From Bacteroidota bacterium (lineage in GTDB: Bacteria > Bacteroidota > Bacteroidia > Flavobacteriales_D > Sanyastnellaceae): DNA of 39,166 nucleotides. Positions 8,324 to 16,720 of this stretch are shown piece by piece. The notes under the pieces were generated by a model. The model had not been told where the DNA came from. It saw nothing but the letters and a program-made list of their open reading frames with translations, and did not search any database. The DNA lies in assembly GCA_027622975.1 (NCBI GenBank), contig JAQBVN010000023.1, forward strand, positions 1 through 39,166. Reading direction: 5' to 3'. A program made the translations under genes and the position numbers. Position 1 is the first letter of the stretch. Each line of letters begins with the position of its first letter.

Positions 8324-9444
8324 ATCAACATACTTCTTCACCCGATTCTTCACCGTCAACTTCTTCAGCCCTGGAGGGTTCAACCTCACATTCCAAGGCG
8401 GACATCAAATTGACCCAGTATTCTCACGGGGCTGGATGCGGTTGCAAGATTGCGCCTTCTGTGTTGCACACCATGTTGAGTGGCATGAAGTCGGGCCCCC
8501 ATCATCCCTCTCTGATCGTGGGCAACGACACCAAAGACGATGCTGCCGTGGTGGACCTTGGAGATGGCACGGGAATCATCAGCACCACAGATTTTTTCAT
8601 GCCCATTGTGGATGATCCGCACACGTTTGGGCGCATTGCTGCCGCCAACGCCATCAGCGACATTTACGCGATGGGAGGCACTCCTTTGGTGGCCATTGCC
8701 ATCTTTGGATGGCCCATCGACACGTTGGATGAGGAGGTTGGGGGGTGGGTGCTCGAGGGAGGCAGGAGCATCTGCGAAGAAGCGGGCATTCCATTGGCTG
8801 GGGGGCACAGCATCGATTGTCCGGAGCCGATTTTTGGGCTCGCTGTGACAGGCCGGGTGCCACTCGAGAATCTCCAGAAAAATGCAGGCGCTCAACCCGG
8901 TGATGTGTTGTTTTTGACCAAACCTCTGGGCGTCGGCATCATTTCCACCACGCAGAAGCGGGGCGATGTGCATCCCGACCATTTGGCGGCGGCTGTGGGT
9001 TCCATGCAGGCGCTCAATGCTGTCGGAGCTGAATTGGCGGCCATTCGTGGCGTGCATGCCATGACGGACGTGACGGGTTTTGGCTTGATGGGACACCTTC
9101 TGGAGATGTGCCAAGGAAGCGGTACCCAAGCTGTGGTGAATGGCCAGGCGGTCCAAACCTTCGAGGGTGTTGCCACCTACCACGCTCAGGGACATGTCCC
9201 CGGTGGGGCTCGACGCAACTATTCTAGTTACGGTGCCCACATTGACGTGCCGGAAGGGTTCACCAGGGATTTGGCTTGCGACCCTCAAACTTCAGGTGGG
9301 CTGTTGGTGGCGGTGCATCCTGACAACGCTCAAGAGGTTCAGGAATTGTTGTCTTCCCGCGGTCTTCCCGATGCCCCCATTGGGCGTATGCTCCCGCGCG
9401 GGGAGGTCCTTTCTTCGGGTCACACCATCGTCTGGAAGGATTGA
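8320..9444 (+). CDS. selD: Selenide, water dikinase (selenophosphate synthase)
   Basis: SelD makes selenophosphate from selenide and ATP, the selenium donor for MnmH. The protein has an extra Ser/Thr-rich tail of ~25 residues at the N-terminus, then the signature GAGCGCK (C42 and K45 counting from the ATG at 8314; subtract 2 for the ATG at 8320), equivalent to E. coli C17 and K20. The catalytic residue is therefore Cys, not selenocysteine. ATP-binding PurM-like motifs follow: GNDTKDDAAVVDL, STTDFFMPIVDDP, IAAANAISDIYAMGG, and the C-terminal CDPQTSGGLL. I prefer the ATG at 8320 because it gives an ATGA overlap with the mnmH stop, the coupling seen repeatedly in this window; 8314 is also possible. 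No selA/selB or SECIS element is seen nearby, so here selenium seems to serve tRNA modification. Confidence 0.95.
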   Translation: MNQHTSSPDSSPSTSSALEGSTSHSKADIKLTQYSHGAGCGCKIAPSVLHTMLSGMKSGPHHPSLIVGNDTKDDAAVVDLGDGTGIISTTDFFMPIVDDPHTFGRIAAANAISDIYAMGGTPLVAIAIFGWPIDTLDEEVGGWVLEGGRSICEEAGIPLAGGHSIDCPEPIFGLAVTGRVPLENLQKNAGAQPGDVLFLTKPLGVGIISTTQKRGDVHPDHLAAAVGSMQALNAVGAELAAIRGVHAMTDVTGFGLMGHLLEMCQGSGTQAVVNGQAVQTFEGVATYHAQGHVPGGARRNYSSYGAHIDVPEGFTRDLACDPQTSGGLLVAVHPDNAQEVQELLSSRGLPDAPIGRMLPRGEVLSSGHTIVWKD

Positions 9445-9534
9445 ACCTTTCCCTGCTCAAGTCTGTCTGTTGTTGTGTCCAGTCTTGGAGGGTCGGGTTC
9501 TCTTTGCAGGTAAGCGGATGTGCCGGGTGCAGTG

Positions 9535-10464
9535 TTAAAGTTTGAGGGACCTGAGTTTGGTGGGAGCCCAGTGGTCCAACAGGGCCATGTGGGGGACAGT
9601 CGCCGCAATCAGGAGGGCCCAGGCGACATCGAAGTTCAACACCCCCAGAAGAAGTGCCAGGGCAATCGCGCCCAAGCCTGCCAAGGTTGTCAAGGTGAAG
9701 GGAATGGACCAAGAATAGTAGGTCCAAAACCGCTTTGTCAGTCTCTGGTGGTGCAGGAATTCCGCACGCAAGGAGTCAGCGGCATGTCCCAGGCAGAAAT
9801 AGGCGGTGAAGGCCCACAACAAATCGGCCGATTGGGCCAGGGTCCACATGGCGATGACCCATGCGGCTTCTCGCAGGAGACGCATGCTCATTCGACGGGG
9901 ATTGGGGCTCTGTTTCCAGGACCAAGCGGCCAACAGCGTCCAAAGCAGTTTGGACAGTCCAGTGCTCGTGGCAACCAAGTCGAGCATGTGACGAGCCACG
10001 CCGGGTGAGATCCATGCCGACATGACGCGCTCGGCGTCGGGCTGCTTGAAGCTGAGCAAGGTGCCAAGCAGCACCGCGCCGAGTGCAAAGCCTCGAATGC
10101 GGTCCAACCACTCTTCGGTTCGCACTTCCACATGACTTTGGCCAAAATGCCAAGCAGCCATCACCAAGAATGCCCATGTGGCGGCCACGGGCCAAAGCAA
10201 AAATGCGGTCGCCACCAGGCACAACCCCATGAGGTACGGAGCCAAAAAGACCCACGGTGCGCTTTTGCTATTCCGTCCCAAGGCATGGTGGTACGTGATG
10301 TGGTCCACCGCGCCATGGGGAATGCCCAAACCGCAGAAAAACAAGGCGACAATCACCCAAGTCCATGGGGACTCCGAAGTCATCCAAGGTCCAAGAAGCG
10401 CAGCGACAATCAACAGGCTTGGGGCAAACCATCGGTGGCTGAGGTAGGGAAGGGCTGCATTCAT
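9535..10464 (-). CDS. blh: Brp/Blh-family beta-carotene 15,15'-dioxygenase
   Basis: Blh cleaves beta-carotene into two retinal molecules, the chromophore of the neighbouring proteorhodopsin. The 309-residue protein is almost all membrane helices and carries the four conserved His clusters of the family: GIPHGAVDH (H50, H55), AWHFGQSH (H106, H111), the mid-protein CLGHAADS, and PHMALLDHW near the C-terminus (H292, H298); these bind the catalytic iron. The start at 10464 (MNAALPYL) is chosen because longer frames would run through the promoter at 10507-10536. It follows proteorhodopsin on the same strand but a strong terminator separates them, so blh probably has its own transcript. Its 3' end converges on selD with 90 nt between. 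Confidence 0.92.
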   Translation of the reverse strand: MNAALPYLSHRWFAPSLLIVAALLGPWMTSESPWTWVIVALFFCGLGIPHGAVDHITYHHALGRNSKSAPWVFLAPYLMGLCLVATAFLLWPVAATWAFLVMAAWHFGQSHVEVRTEEWLDRIRGFALGAVLLGTLLSFKQPDAERVMSAWISPGVARHMLDLVATSTGLSKLLWTLLAAWSWKQSPNPRRMSMRLLREAAWVIAMWTLAQSADLLWAFTAYFCLGHAADSLRAEFLHHQRLTKRFWTYYSWSIPFTLTTLAGLGAIALALLLGVLNFDVAWALLIAATVPHMALLDHWAPTKLRSLKL

Positions 10465-10489
10465 CGGAACAATGGTTGTGTTTGTTGGG

Positions 10490-10504
10490 TACGTTCTCAA
10501 CGTA
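10490..10504 (-). promoter_or_regulatory. Inverted repeat at the predicted blh transcription start (possible operator)
   Basis: The perfect inverted repeat TACGTT-CTC-AACGTA starts 2 nt downstream of the blh -7 box, so it covers the expected transcription start. A short dyad here is a natural binding site for a repressor or other regulator. It could be a chance palindrome; no second copy was noticed upstream of proteorhodopsin. Confidence 0.35.
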
Positions 10505-10506
10505 CG

Positions 10507-10536
10507 TAAAAATAAGTTCATGCTTGGTGATGACAA
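10507..10536 (-). promoter_or_regulatory. blh promoter
   Basis: On the minus strand: TTG (10536-10534), a 19-nt spacer, then TATTTTTA (10514-10507), one mismatch from TAnnTTTG. It lies just after the terminator that follows proteorhodopsin and 42 nt before the blh ATG, giving blh an independent transcription start with a short leader. Confidence 0.6.
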
Positions 10537-10554
10537 CATCGGGGCACAGAACAG

Positions 10555-10588
10555 AAAAAGGGCCGGAAACCAAGTGTTTCCGGCCCTT
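10555..10588 (-). terminator. Terminator of the proteorhodopsin gene
   Basis: A perfect 13-bp stem (AAGGGCCGGAAAC / GTTTCCGGCCCTT on the minus strand) with a 5-nt loop runs into a T-rich end (TTTTTCTGT). It lies 34 nt after the proteorhodopsin stop and would strongly limit read-through into blh. Confidence 0.9.
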
Positions 10589-10622
10589 CACAGGTCACGA
10601 TTTCAGGAGAGGGTGTTGGCGA

Positions 10623-11345
10623 TTACTTGTCGCTCACAGCGAGCGAGTAAATCACCAATCCGAAACCGATTTTGTTGATGGCATCTCCGATGTTGTACAC
10701 CACATCCATGTTCAGGGGGAGGGTATCCAAGAAATCGTACCAGCCAGACGTGCCGATCATGTAACCGAGTGGGTAGATGCCCCATCCGATCAACACGAAC
10801 TTGCACAAGATGTTGTGAGCTTTTTGAACCGCTGGGCTTGAAGCGTTGGCCAATTGCTTGGCTTCACCTGCCCAAATGAGGTACACGATGTAGAAGTAGG
10901 CCAAACCAGACACCAAGCCCCACACTGCAGGACCTGCGCCATCCATGTACACTGCTTCTCCGAAGTAGCCCGTCACCAGCATGACCACAGAAGCGAAAAT
11001 CAACTTCCACAAGAGGTCTGTCTTGGCACCTGCCGCCTTCAAAATCAGGTAGAACTCCACGCACATCAAGGGCACGGTCAGTGTCCAGTCGACATAGCGG
11101 AAGAACGTGGGGGACTCACCCACCACTGCCCAATAGTCGCGCATGTAGTAGTAGTGAACCGCAGCGATGAACGTGATCAATCCGCTGACCAAAAGTGAGG
11201 TTTTCCACTTGCCTTCCACAGTGCTCATGGAAAGGAAGAAGAAGGCAGAAGCGGCCATCATGGCCATCGTGCCGACAAAGAAAGTAAAGCCGACATAGTC
11301 GTCCGAAGCCATGGCTTGAACGGTCGAGAGAAGGGTAGAAATCAT
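10623..11345 (-). CDS. Proteorhodopsin, green-tuned light-driven proton pump
   Basis: This is a seven-helix retinal protein of 240 residues that pumps protons out of the cell in light. Helix C reads RYVDWTLTVPLMCVEFYLIL: D86 (proton acceptor, D97 in the SAR86 protein), T90 and E97 (donor, E108) make the DTE motif of proton pumps. The spectral-tuning position (105) is M94; Met or Leu there is associated with green absorption, Gln with blue. H64 matches the conserved H75. The retinal lysine is K225 in NIGDAINKIGFG. An N-terminal hydrophobic region precedes helix A. The next gene on this strand is blh, which supplies retinal. I found no convincing promoter in 11346-11532. The NDQ sodium-pump and NTQ chloride-pump motifs are absent. 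Confidence 0.97.
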   Translation of the reverse strand: MISTLLSTVQAMASDDYVGFTFFVGTMAMMAASAFFFLSMSTVEGKWKTSLLVSGLITFIAAVHYYYMRDYWAVVGESPTFFRYVDWTLTVPLMCVEFYLILKAAGAKTDLLWKLIFASVVMLVTGYFGEAVYMDGAGPAVWGLVSGLAYFYIVYLIWAGEAKQLANASSPAVQKAHNILCKFVLIGWGIYPLGYMIGTSGWYDFLDTLPLNMDVVYNIGDAINKIGFGLVIYSLAVSDK

Positions 11346-11462
11346 AACGTTTGATTTGGGTAGAACATGGAAAAAACGTGTCCTGTGAACACCACTTCAA
11401 CCCTTGAAGGAGAGATTTGTTCAATTGGATTTCACCTTTGTTGGCAAATTGCTCCCAAACCC

Positions 11463-11482
11463 GCGAATGTCGCGGCATTCGC
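11463..11482. other. Hairpin between maf and proteorhodopsin
   Basis: A perfect 7-bp inverted repeat, GCGAATG / CATTCGC, with a 6-nt loop lies in the 187-nt gap between maf and proteorhodopsin. No T-tract follows on either strand, so it is not a clear terminator. It may be a weak maf terminator or a protein site. Nothing else could be recognised in this gap. Confidence 0.3.
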
Positions 11483-11532
11483 ATCCAAGAAAAATGGACA
11501 AGTTTCAGAACACCAAGCGTTTGTGCGTGCCC

Positions 11533-12129
11533 TCAGAGGGTGTCCAAAAGCAATTGGTGGAGGCGATGCGTCGGCAAACCCATCACGGTGTAAAAGGATC
11601 CTTCCAAGCGGTGGACCCCCACCAAACCCATCACATCTTGTACACCGTACGCACCGGCCTTGTCCATGGGTGACCCTGTGTCGATGTACGTGTCGATGAA
11701 GGCATCTGTCAGTTGTCCAAACTCCACCGTGCACAGGTCCAATGCAACGCGGGTCCCTTGATTCAAGGTGGTCACGGCCACAGCTGAGGCCACGGTGTGG
11801 GTTTGGCCACTCAACGCACGCAACATCCGCGCGGCATCCGCCGAATCCATCGGCTTTTCCAACACCGAGCCATCCAATACCACCACTGTGTCGCCGGTGA
11901 TCAAGATGTCGTTGGGCCCCATCATGTCTGCATAGGCAGTTGCCTTGTTCGTGGCCACGTGGCGTGCTACCTCCGTTCCTTCCATGCCAAGAGGCCAGGA
12001 TTCGTCCACCTCACGTGCCACGCATTCTGCGTCAAGGCCCAACATCCCGATGAGTTCTCGACGCCTGGGGCTTTGACTCGCCAATATGATGCGACGTCCT
12101 TCAAGGTGGGGATAGAGTGCGGTGGCCAT
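11533..12129 (-). CDS. maf: Maf-family nucleoside triphosphate pyrophosphatase
   Basis: Maf proteins hydrolyse dTTP, UTP and modified nucleotides to monophosphates, acting in nucleotide-pool cleaning and linked to septum formation. The 198-residue protein matches the usual length and has the family motifs in order: [13 protein letters not shown] (substrate loop, residues ~15-27), the acidic REVDES, ATNKA, the active-site [11 protein letters not shown], and the C-terminal [13 protein letters not shown]. The second conserved basic or aromatic contacts look intact. It is divergent from guaA with 92 nt between the two starts, each with its own -7 box. It is upstream of proteorhodopsin on the same strand, but 187 nt separate them, so co-transcription is uncertain. 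Confidence 0.95.
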   Translation of the reverse strand: MATALYPHLEGRRIILASQSPRRRELIGMLGLDAECVAREVDESWPLGMEGTEVARHVATNKATAYADMMGPNDILITGDTVVVLDGSVLEKPMDSADAARMLRALSGQTHTVASAVAVTTLNQGTRVALDLCTVEFGQLTDAFIDTYIDTGSPMDKAGAYGVQDVMGLVGVHRLEGSFYTVMGLPTHRLHQLLLDTL

Positions 12130-12164
12130 GGGTGTTCAATTGGTGGAAAACAGCGAAATCCGTG

Positions 12165-12172
12165 CAAAAGTA
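12165..12172 (-). promoter_or_regulatory. -7 box of maf
   Basis: The minus strand reads TACTTTTG, a perfect TAnnTTTG, 35 nt upstream of the maf ATG. A short leader is predicted. No clear -33 TTG at 17-23 nt is seen. Confidence 0.45.
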
Positions 12173-12208
12173 CCACCGCGCGACGACCTCCTTCGAAAGG
12201 GGGAGCGA

Positions 12209-12216
12209 TACCTTTG
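12209..12216 (+). promoter_or_regulatory. -7 box of guaA, 5 nt from the ATG
   Basis: TACCTTTG is a perfect TAnnTTTG element and is followed after 5 nt by the guaA ATG. The transcript should begin at or within a few bases of the start codon. No convincing -33 element is present. Confidence 0.5.
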
Positions 12217-12221
12217 CGGCC

Positions 12222-13757
12222 ATGCGAGAAAGCATCTTGATTCTTGATTTCGGGTCCCAATACACCCAGCTCATTGCCCGTCGGGTGAGAGAACTCAATG
12301 TTTACAGTGAAATCATTCCGTGGCACGCATTCACATCGTTGCCGGAGGGGTGTCGTGGCGTGGTTCTCTCAGGCAGTCCTCACAGTGTTCGCGAAGAGGG
12401 TTCGCCCAAACCGAGCTTGGAAGGGATTGAAGGTGTGGTCCCTTTGCTGGGTGTATGCTACGGTGCGCAATATTTGGCTGCCCGAAACGGGGGAAAGGTC
12501 GAAGCCTCTGATTCTCGAGAGTATGGACGGGCCAATCTTGCCCATCTCCAAGGAGAGGACCCACTGCTCAAGGGCATGTCGCAAGGTTCTCAAGTCTGGA
12601 TGAGTCACGGCGACACCATCTTGGATTTGGGTCCTGGACTGGAAACCATTTGCAGCACCTCCGATGTGACGTACGCGGGGTTTCGGGCTCCAGACAAGGA
12701 CGTGTGGGGCATCCAATTTCACCCTGAGGTTTGGCACAGCACTGAGGGGCCCATCCTGTTGAAGAATTTTGTCATGGGCATCTGCGGATGCGAGGGGGCC
12801 TGGACACCGGACAATTTTGTGGAGGGAACCGTGGCTCAGCTGAGAGCCGACATCGGCCCGGACGACCGGGTGATCTTGGGTTTGAGCGGTGGGGTGGATT
12901 CCACGGTGGCTGCCGAATTGTTGCACCGTGCCATTGGAGATCGGTTGCATTGCATTTTCGTGGACAATGGGTTGTTGCGCAAAAACGAGTTTGACCAAGT
13001 GCTCCACGACTACCAGGACATGGGACTCAATGTGCGTGGGGTTCGCGCCGGTGGGCGCTTTCTGTCTGAGTTGGCGGGTCAATCGGATCCAGAGACCAAA
13101 CGCAAGACCATCGGCCGCGTATTCATCGAGGTGTTTGACGAGGCGTCGCATCAAGTGGACGGTGCGCGTTGGTTGGGTCAGGGAACGATTTATCCAGACG
13201 TCATTGAATCGGTGAGTGCCACAGGAGGGCCATCTGCCACCATCAAGAGTCATCACAACGTGGGGGGCTTGCCCGATTTCATGAAGCTCGAAGTGGTGGA
13301 GCCCTTGCGCCTCTTGTTCAAGGACGAGGTTCGGAGGGTGGGTCGAGCGTTGGGCATCAAGGAACGCATTTTGGGTCGGCACCCTTTCCCGGGCCCAGGT
13401 TTGGCCATCCGCATTTTGGGTGACATCACCGAAGAAAAGGTCCGAATCCTTCAAGAGGTCGACCACATTTGGATTCAAGGCCTGCGCGACGCGGGGTTGT
13501 ACGATGATGTATGGCAAGCGGGTGTCATCCTTCTGCCCGTCCAAAGCGTGGGTGTGATGGGCGATGAGCGAACCTATGAGAATGCCGTGGCCCTTCGCGC
13601 GGTGACGAGCACAGATGGCATGACAGCCGATTGGTGTCACTTGCCTTATGATTTCTTAGCCAAGGTGAGCAACGACATCATTAACAAAGTCAGAGGTGTG
13701 AATCGGGTTGTGTACGACATTAGCTCCAAGCCTCCCGCCACGATCGAATGGGAATGA
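12222..13757 (+). CDS. guaA: GMP synthase (glutamine-hydrolysing)
   Basis: GuaA converts XMP to GMP using ATP and glutamine, the last step of guanine nucleotide synthesis. The 511-residue protein has both domains. The class I glutamine amidotransferase carries the nucleophile C79 in LLGVCYGAQ with H167 and E169 in FHPEVWHS. The ATP-pyrophosphatase has the PP-loop LSGGVDST (222-227 core), the [20 protein letters not shown] region, and the conserved C-terminal dimerisation end [15 protein letters not shown]. The start at 12222 ([14 protein letters not shown]) aligns with the family N-terminus and lies 5 nt after a -7 box; the frame is open further upstream but that extension is not GuaA-like. 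It is first in a coupled operon with the binding-protein-like gene and hemF. Confidence 0.98.
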   Translation: MRESILILDFGSQYTQLIARRVRELNVYSEIIPWHAFTSLPEGCRGVVLSGSPHSVREEGSPKPSLEGIEGVVPLLGVCYGAQYLAARNGGKVEASDSREYGRANLAHLQGEDPLLKGMSQGSQVWMSHGDTILDLGPGLETICSTSDVTYAGFRAPDKDVWGIQFHPEVWHSTEGPILLKNFVMGICGCEGAWTPDNFVEGTVAQLRADIGPDDRVILGLSGGVDSTVAAELLHRAIGDRLHCIFVDNGLLRKNEFDQVLHDYQDMGLNVRGVRAGGRFLSELAGQSDPETKRKTIGRVFIEVFDEASHQVDGARWLGQGTIYPDVIESVSATGGPSATIKSHHNVGGLPDFMKLEVVEPLRLLFKDEVRRVGRALGIKERILGRHPFPGPGLAIRILGDITEEKVRILQEVDHIWIQGLRDAGLYDDVWQAGVILLPVQSVGVMGDERTYENAVALRAVTSTDGMTADWCHLPYDFLAKVSNDIINKVRGVNRVVYDISSKPPATIEWE

Positions 13758-15136
13758 CAACACAGAATCTTTCATGGGGCTGGACCCTGGGCTTGACGTT
13801 ATGCATGTCCATTCCTGTGTGGTCTCAAGATTCTGGGCACGTCGATCCATCTGATTCTCGCGACGTGCAGGAGCGAATGACCGATTTGGGTTCAGGCCGA
13901 GGTTCTTGGAACGTTCACCTTGGAGACACGGTCACAGACCCTCTCGCGTCCCTGGATGTTGAGCAAATCTTGGTGATGCTGCCGTTTGGCCTGGAAGCCG
14001 ACACCATCGAGGGAGGGGTGCTCTCACCCAAGGACCAGCGACTGAGAGACATTGCCCTGGAGCACCTTCACGGCATCCAAATTGCAGCGGAAGCGCTCGC
14101 GCAAGCTGGCCTGAATCTCCAGGTGAGGGTGGTGGATGAATTGCCTGATTCTTCCGGATCTATGCCGATCGGAAACGTCGACATTGCCAATTCTTCGCTC
14201 ATCATGGGGCCGTTGATGCGCGAAAGTTTGATGGCAATCGCCGGGAAGGTCGATCGATTTGGGGTGGAACACATGCTGTTGACGGAGCAACCGTCTTTCA
14301 ATCTGAACGGGCGGTTGTCCGCACGTCAATGTGTTGCTTCGGAGAATGTGGCAATGGATATCCTTGCGGACCATGTCCTCGCCCATCACGACACAGATCA
14401 CGTGGTGTTGCTTCGCACAGGAGCGAGCGATGCGGCCTTCGAGGCGCATTTTGAGCAGCGATTCAATGAGGCCCAGAAGGCCAAACGCCTGGTGCCCTCG
14501 GATTCTTTGCGGTTCAGGAGCCTCGAGGTCGTGGAGGGCTCTCCCAGGTCGGTTGGCGATTTGTCCAAGCATCTGACGCCCTACGAGCGCAATGTGGTTG
14601 TGTCCGTTTCCGGTCGAGCTTCTCGTTCCATGTGGGCCGCCATGCAAACAGAGCTTCAGATGAACGACAGTTCTGACATCGTCGTGTGTGGTCATCCCGA
14701 AGTGTCGGATTTCCCATTCATGGAAGGCGATCTCATGGCCAAGTGGCGTCTCAGTGTTCCGAGTCAAGGCACGCCCAACCTGGCCGACTCTTTGGCCAGG
14801 TCCGCTTGGATCGCGTACCGCGTGGCATTCGGGACTGAGCCAGGCAAATATGCCGTGCTAGCGCATGATGCTTTGGTGGATGCCATGGTGCGTCGACATC
14901 CATGGGTGTCGGGCTTTGTTCACCCCATGGCCCACGACTTTCAGTGGATGCAATCCGTTGAAGGAGGTTCCTGGCACAATGGAGATTGGACGATGAATCG
15001 GTTTGTCGACATGTCTTGGTTCCCGACGGATTCCTTGCCACAGCTCTCCCCGTTTGTTCCTCGAAAGTTTTTTGACGGAGAAGGAGAAGAGCTGCCTGTC
15101 CCTTTGAAATACCAGCATTTGTTTCCCGAAGAATGA
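13754..15136 (+). CDS. Secreted periplasmic-binding-protein-like protein (guaA-linked family)
   Basis: This protein of about 460 residues has a signal peptide (hydrophobic residues ~8-22, ending VWSQD). The body has alternating beta/alpha segments with a type I periplasmic-binding fold look: [72 protein letters not shown]. Bacteroidota commonly carry a LysM plus 'amino acid ABC substrate-binding-like' protein right after guaA; this looks like that family without a visible LysM domain. No permease or ATPase is nearby, so an envelope or peptidoglycan role is as likely as transport. The start forms an ATGA overlap with the guaA stop (13754; the ATG at 13748 is also in frame), and the 3' end overlaps hemF the same way. 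Confidence 0.7.
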   Translation: MTTQNLSWGWTLGLTLCMSIPVWSQDSGHVDPSDSRDVQERMTDLGSGRGSWNVHLGDTVTDPLASLDVEQILVMLPFGLEADTIEGGVLSPKDQRLRDIALEHLHGIQIAAEALAQAGLNLQVRVVDELPDSSGSMPIGNVDIANSSLIMGPLMRESLMAIAGKVDRFGVEHMLLTEQPSFNLNGRLSARQCVASENVAMDILADHVLAHHDTDHVVLLRTGASDAAFEAHFEQRFNEAQKAKRLVPSDSLRFRSLEVVEGSPRSVGDLSKHLTPYERNVVVSVSGRASRSMWAAMQTELQMNDSSDIVVCGHPEVSDFPFMEGDLMAKWRLSVPSQGTPNLADSLARSAWIAYRVAFGTEPGKYAVLAHDALVDAMVRRHPWVSGFVHPMAHDFQWMQSVEGGSWHNGDWTMNRFVDMSWFPTDSLPQLSPFVPRKFFDGEGEELPVPLKYQHLFPEE

Positions 15137-16059
15137 GTGCAATGGATGCCACAATGACATCATGGAGGGAAGACATCGTGGCCGGATTTCGCCAGCTTCA
15201 AGACACCCTGTGTGAAGGTCTTGTTCGTCTCGAACAGTCCTGCAATGGTTCGGGGTTTGTGGAGGATGCCTGGGAACGTCCCGGTGGTGGCGGAGGAAGG
15301 ACGCGTGTTTTGTCAGAGGGTGCGGTGTGGGAGCGTGGCGGCGTGAATTTCAGTGATGTGCATGGGGAGGTCTCTCGAGGACTCGCGGAACAACTGGGAA
15401 CCACAGCATCAAGCTTCATGGCCTCTGGGGTGAGCCTTGTGCTGCATCCCCAAAACCCATGGGTACCCATTGTGCACATGAACGTTCGGCATTTTGCCTT
15501 GTCTGACGGAACCCAATGGTTTGGAGGTGGAATTGACCTCACCCCGCACTATGTGGTTCCAACGCAGGCAGGGGCCTTTCACCGGGTGCTTCGCGAGGTA
15601 TGCGATGCTCATGTGGTGGCAGATTACAACCGATTCAAACGAGAGGCGGACGACTATTTCTTCTTGCCCCATCGAGACGAGACGAGGGGGGTAGGAGGGG
15701 TCTTTTTTGATCATCTCGGCCGCGAGGGGCACGGGGATTGGGATGCCTGTTGGGCCTTTGTCCTGGCCCTTGGAAACTCGTTTCTGCCGGCCTATGTGCC
15801 CTTGGTGGAGGCAGCCAAGGATCAACCTTTCACGAATGAACAAAGGGATTGGCAGTTGCACCGTCGCGGACGTTATGCCGAATTCAACCTCGTGTGGGAC
15901 CGAGGGACAAGATTTGGCCTTGTCTCCCAGGGACGAACTGAGAGCATTCTCATGAGTCTGCCACCCGAGGTGCGGTGGACCTACGACCATCAACCAGGAC
16001 CATTGGAGCGCGACACGCTTTCCTGGCTACGAAAGGACGTGGATTGGGTCAATCACTGA
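15133..16059 (+). CDS. hemF: Oxygen-dependent coproporphyrinogen III oxidase
   Basis: HemF performs the aerobic oxidative decarboxylation of coproporphyrinogen III to protoporphyrinogen IX in heme synthesis. The 308-residue protein carries the family signatures in order: RTRVLSEGAVWERGGVNFS (residues ~56-74), HMNVRHFAL (115-123), GGGIDLTPHYV (131-141), FKREADDYFFLPHRDETRG, the C-terminal GRYAEFNLVWDRGTRFGL, and ESILMSLPP. The ATG overlaps the preceding stop codon (ATGA), so it is translationally coupled as the third gene of the guaA operon. Its stop codon lies inside a perfect palindrome shared with the convergent lolA stop. It implies aerobic heme synthesis; no hemN is seen here. Confidence 0.97.
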   Translation: MSAMDATMTSWREDIVAGFRQLQDTLCEGLVRLEQSCNGSGFVEDAWERPGGGGGRTRVLSEGAVWERGGVNFSDVHGEVSRGLAEQLGTTASSFMASGVSLVLHPQNPWVPIVHMNVRHFALSDGTQWFGGGIDLTPHYVVPTQAGAFHRVLREVCDAHVVADYNRFKREADDYFFLPHRDETRGVGGVFFDHLGREGHGDWDACWAFVLALGNSFLPAYVPLVEAAKDQPFTNEQRDWQLHRRGRYAEFNLVWDRGTRFGLVSQGRTESILMSLPPEVRWTYDHQPGPLERDTLSWLRKDVDWVNH

Positions 16060-16073
16060 CCTTCAAAGGTCAG
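16056..16073. other. Palindrome holding the hemF and lolA stop codons
   Basis: CTGACCTTCAAAGGTCAG is symmetric apart from its central CA. The TGA stop of hemF sits in the left arm and the TGA stop of lolA (read on the minus strand) in the right arm, only 10 nt apart. There is no T-tract on either side. It may be a weak two-way transcript end or chance symmetry. Confidence 0.45.
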
Positions 16074-16711
16074 AGTCTGTTGTCGATGAAATTCACCCCC
16101 GGGTGTTTGTCCTTCGGAAAGGTGAACATGCCGGGTCGAACGGTGAGCTCCGTGGAGAATGACTGGACGGTGTATGTGACGTCACTTCCTTCCCGTCCCT
16201 TCATCACCACGCGCACAATTTCAAGTGCCTTGTCGTCGACAAACAGTTGAAGGGTGTGAAAGGGTTTGTCCGTGGAAGCGTACAGATTGACATGGGCGCA
16301 ATCTTTTCCAGCGACAGAAGCTCGGCCCATCCATTCACGACGGAAGTCCTCTTCCCACACCGTGAACAGTTTGGTGGGGTCCATGCCTTCGTCCCGCATG
16401 GTTTGGGCATCGTCGACGTAGCAATCGTTCATTTCGGGCTCAAACGTCCACACCGTTTGGCCGTCTGAGTAAATCACGTAATCGCCCAAATCAAGGTGAA
16501 ACTTGTCTCCTTGCATTTCCACCACGCCGTCTTGACTGAGCTCAAAGTCGTTTTTCAAGTCCACCAAGGTGCTCGTGTAGCTGATTTGGCACGCGTCGTA
16601 GGTTTTGGCTTTGTTGCTCAAACGCGTGAGCAACGCATCGGCATCCTGGGCCAAAACAGCGTGAGTGAACATCAAGGGGGCCACGAGGGCGAGGGATTGG
16701 AATGCGCGCAT
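16070..16711 (-). CDS. lolA: Outer-membrane lipoprotein carrier protein LolA
   Basis: LolA ferries lipoproteins through the periplasm to the outer membrane. The 213-residue protein has a signal peptide (MRAFQSLALVAPLMFTHAVLAQ) and an open-barrel-type sequence: LSNKAKTYDACQISYTS, GVVEMQGDKFHLDLGDYVIYSDGQTVWTFEPEMNDCYV and, near the end, YTVQSFSTELTVRPGMFTFPKDKHPGVNFID. The segment 'W.y.pe..evyv/cyv' after DG.tvW is the usual family core. Two Cys (near residues 41 and 97) may form a disulfide. It follows ftsK by 9 nt on the same strand, the common Bacteroidota ftsK-lolA order, so the two are probably co-transcribed. Its 3' end converges with hemF. Confidence 0.9.
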   Translation of the reverse strand: MRAFQSLALVAPLMFTHAVLAQDADALLTRLSNKAKTYDACQISYTSTLVDLKNDFELSQDGVVEMQGDKFHLDLGDYVIYSDGQTVWTFEPEMNDCYVDDAQTMRDEGMDPTKLFTVWEEDFRREWMGRASVAGKDCAHVNLYASTDKPFHTLQLFVDDKALEIVRVVMKGREGSDVTYTVQSFSTELTVRPGMFTFPKDKHPGVNFIDNRL

Positions 16712-16720
16712 GGTGCAAAA

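Noticed and set aside
8436-8455. Selenocysteine in SelD
   Set aside because: The active-site codon encodes Cys in GAGCGCK; no in-frame TGA.
8386-9288. Minus-strand open frame (300 codons) opposite selD
   Set aside because: Shadow of selD; His/Arg-rich composition typical of antisense reading.
10623-11345. Sodium- or chloride-pumping rhodopsin
   Set aside because: The helix C residues are D, T and E at the key positions, not NDQ or NTQ.
12369-13640. Long minus-strand open frame (423 codons) opposite guaA
   Set aside because: Codon shadow of a clear, complete GuaA; the translation has no protein-like pattern.
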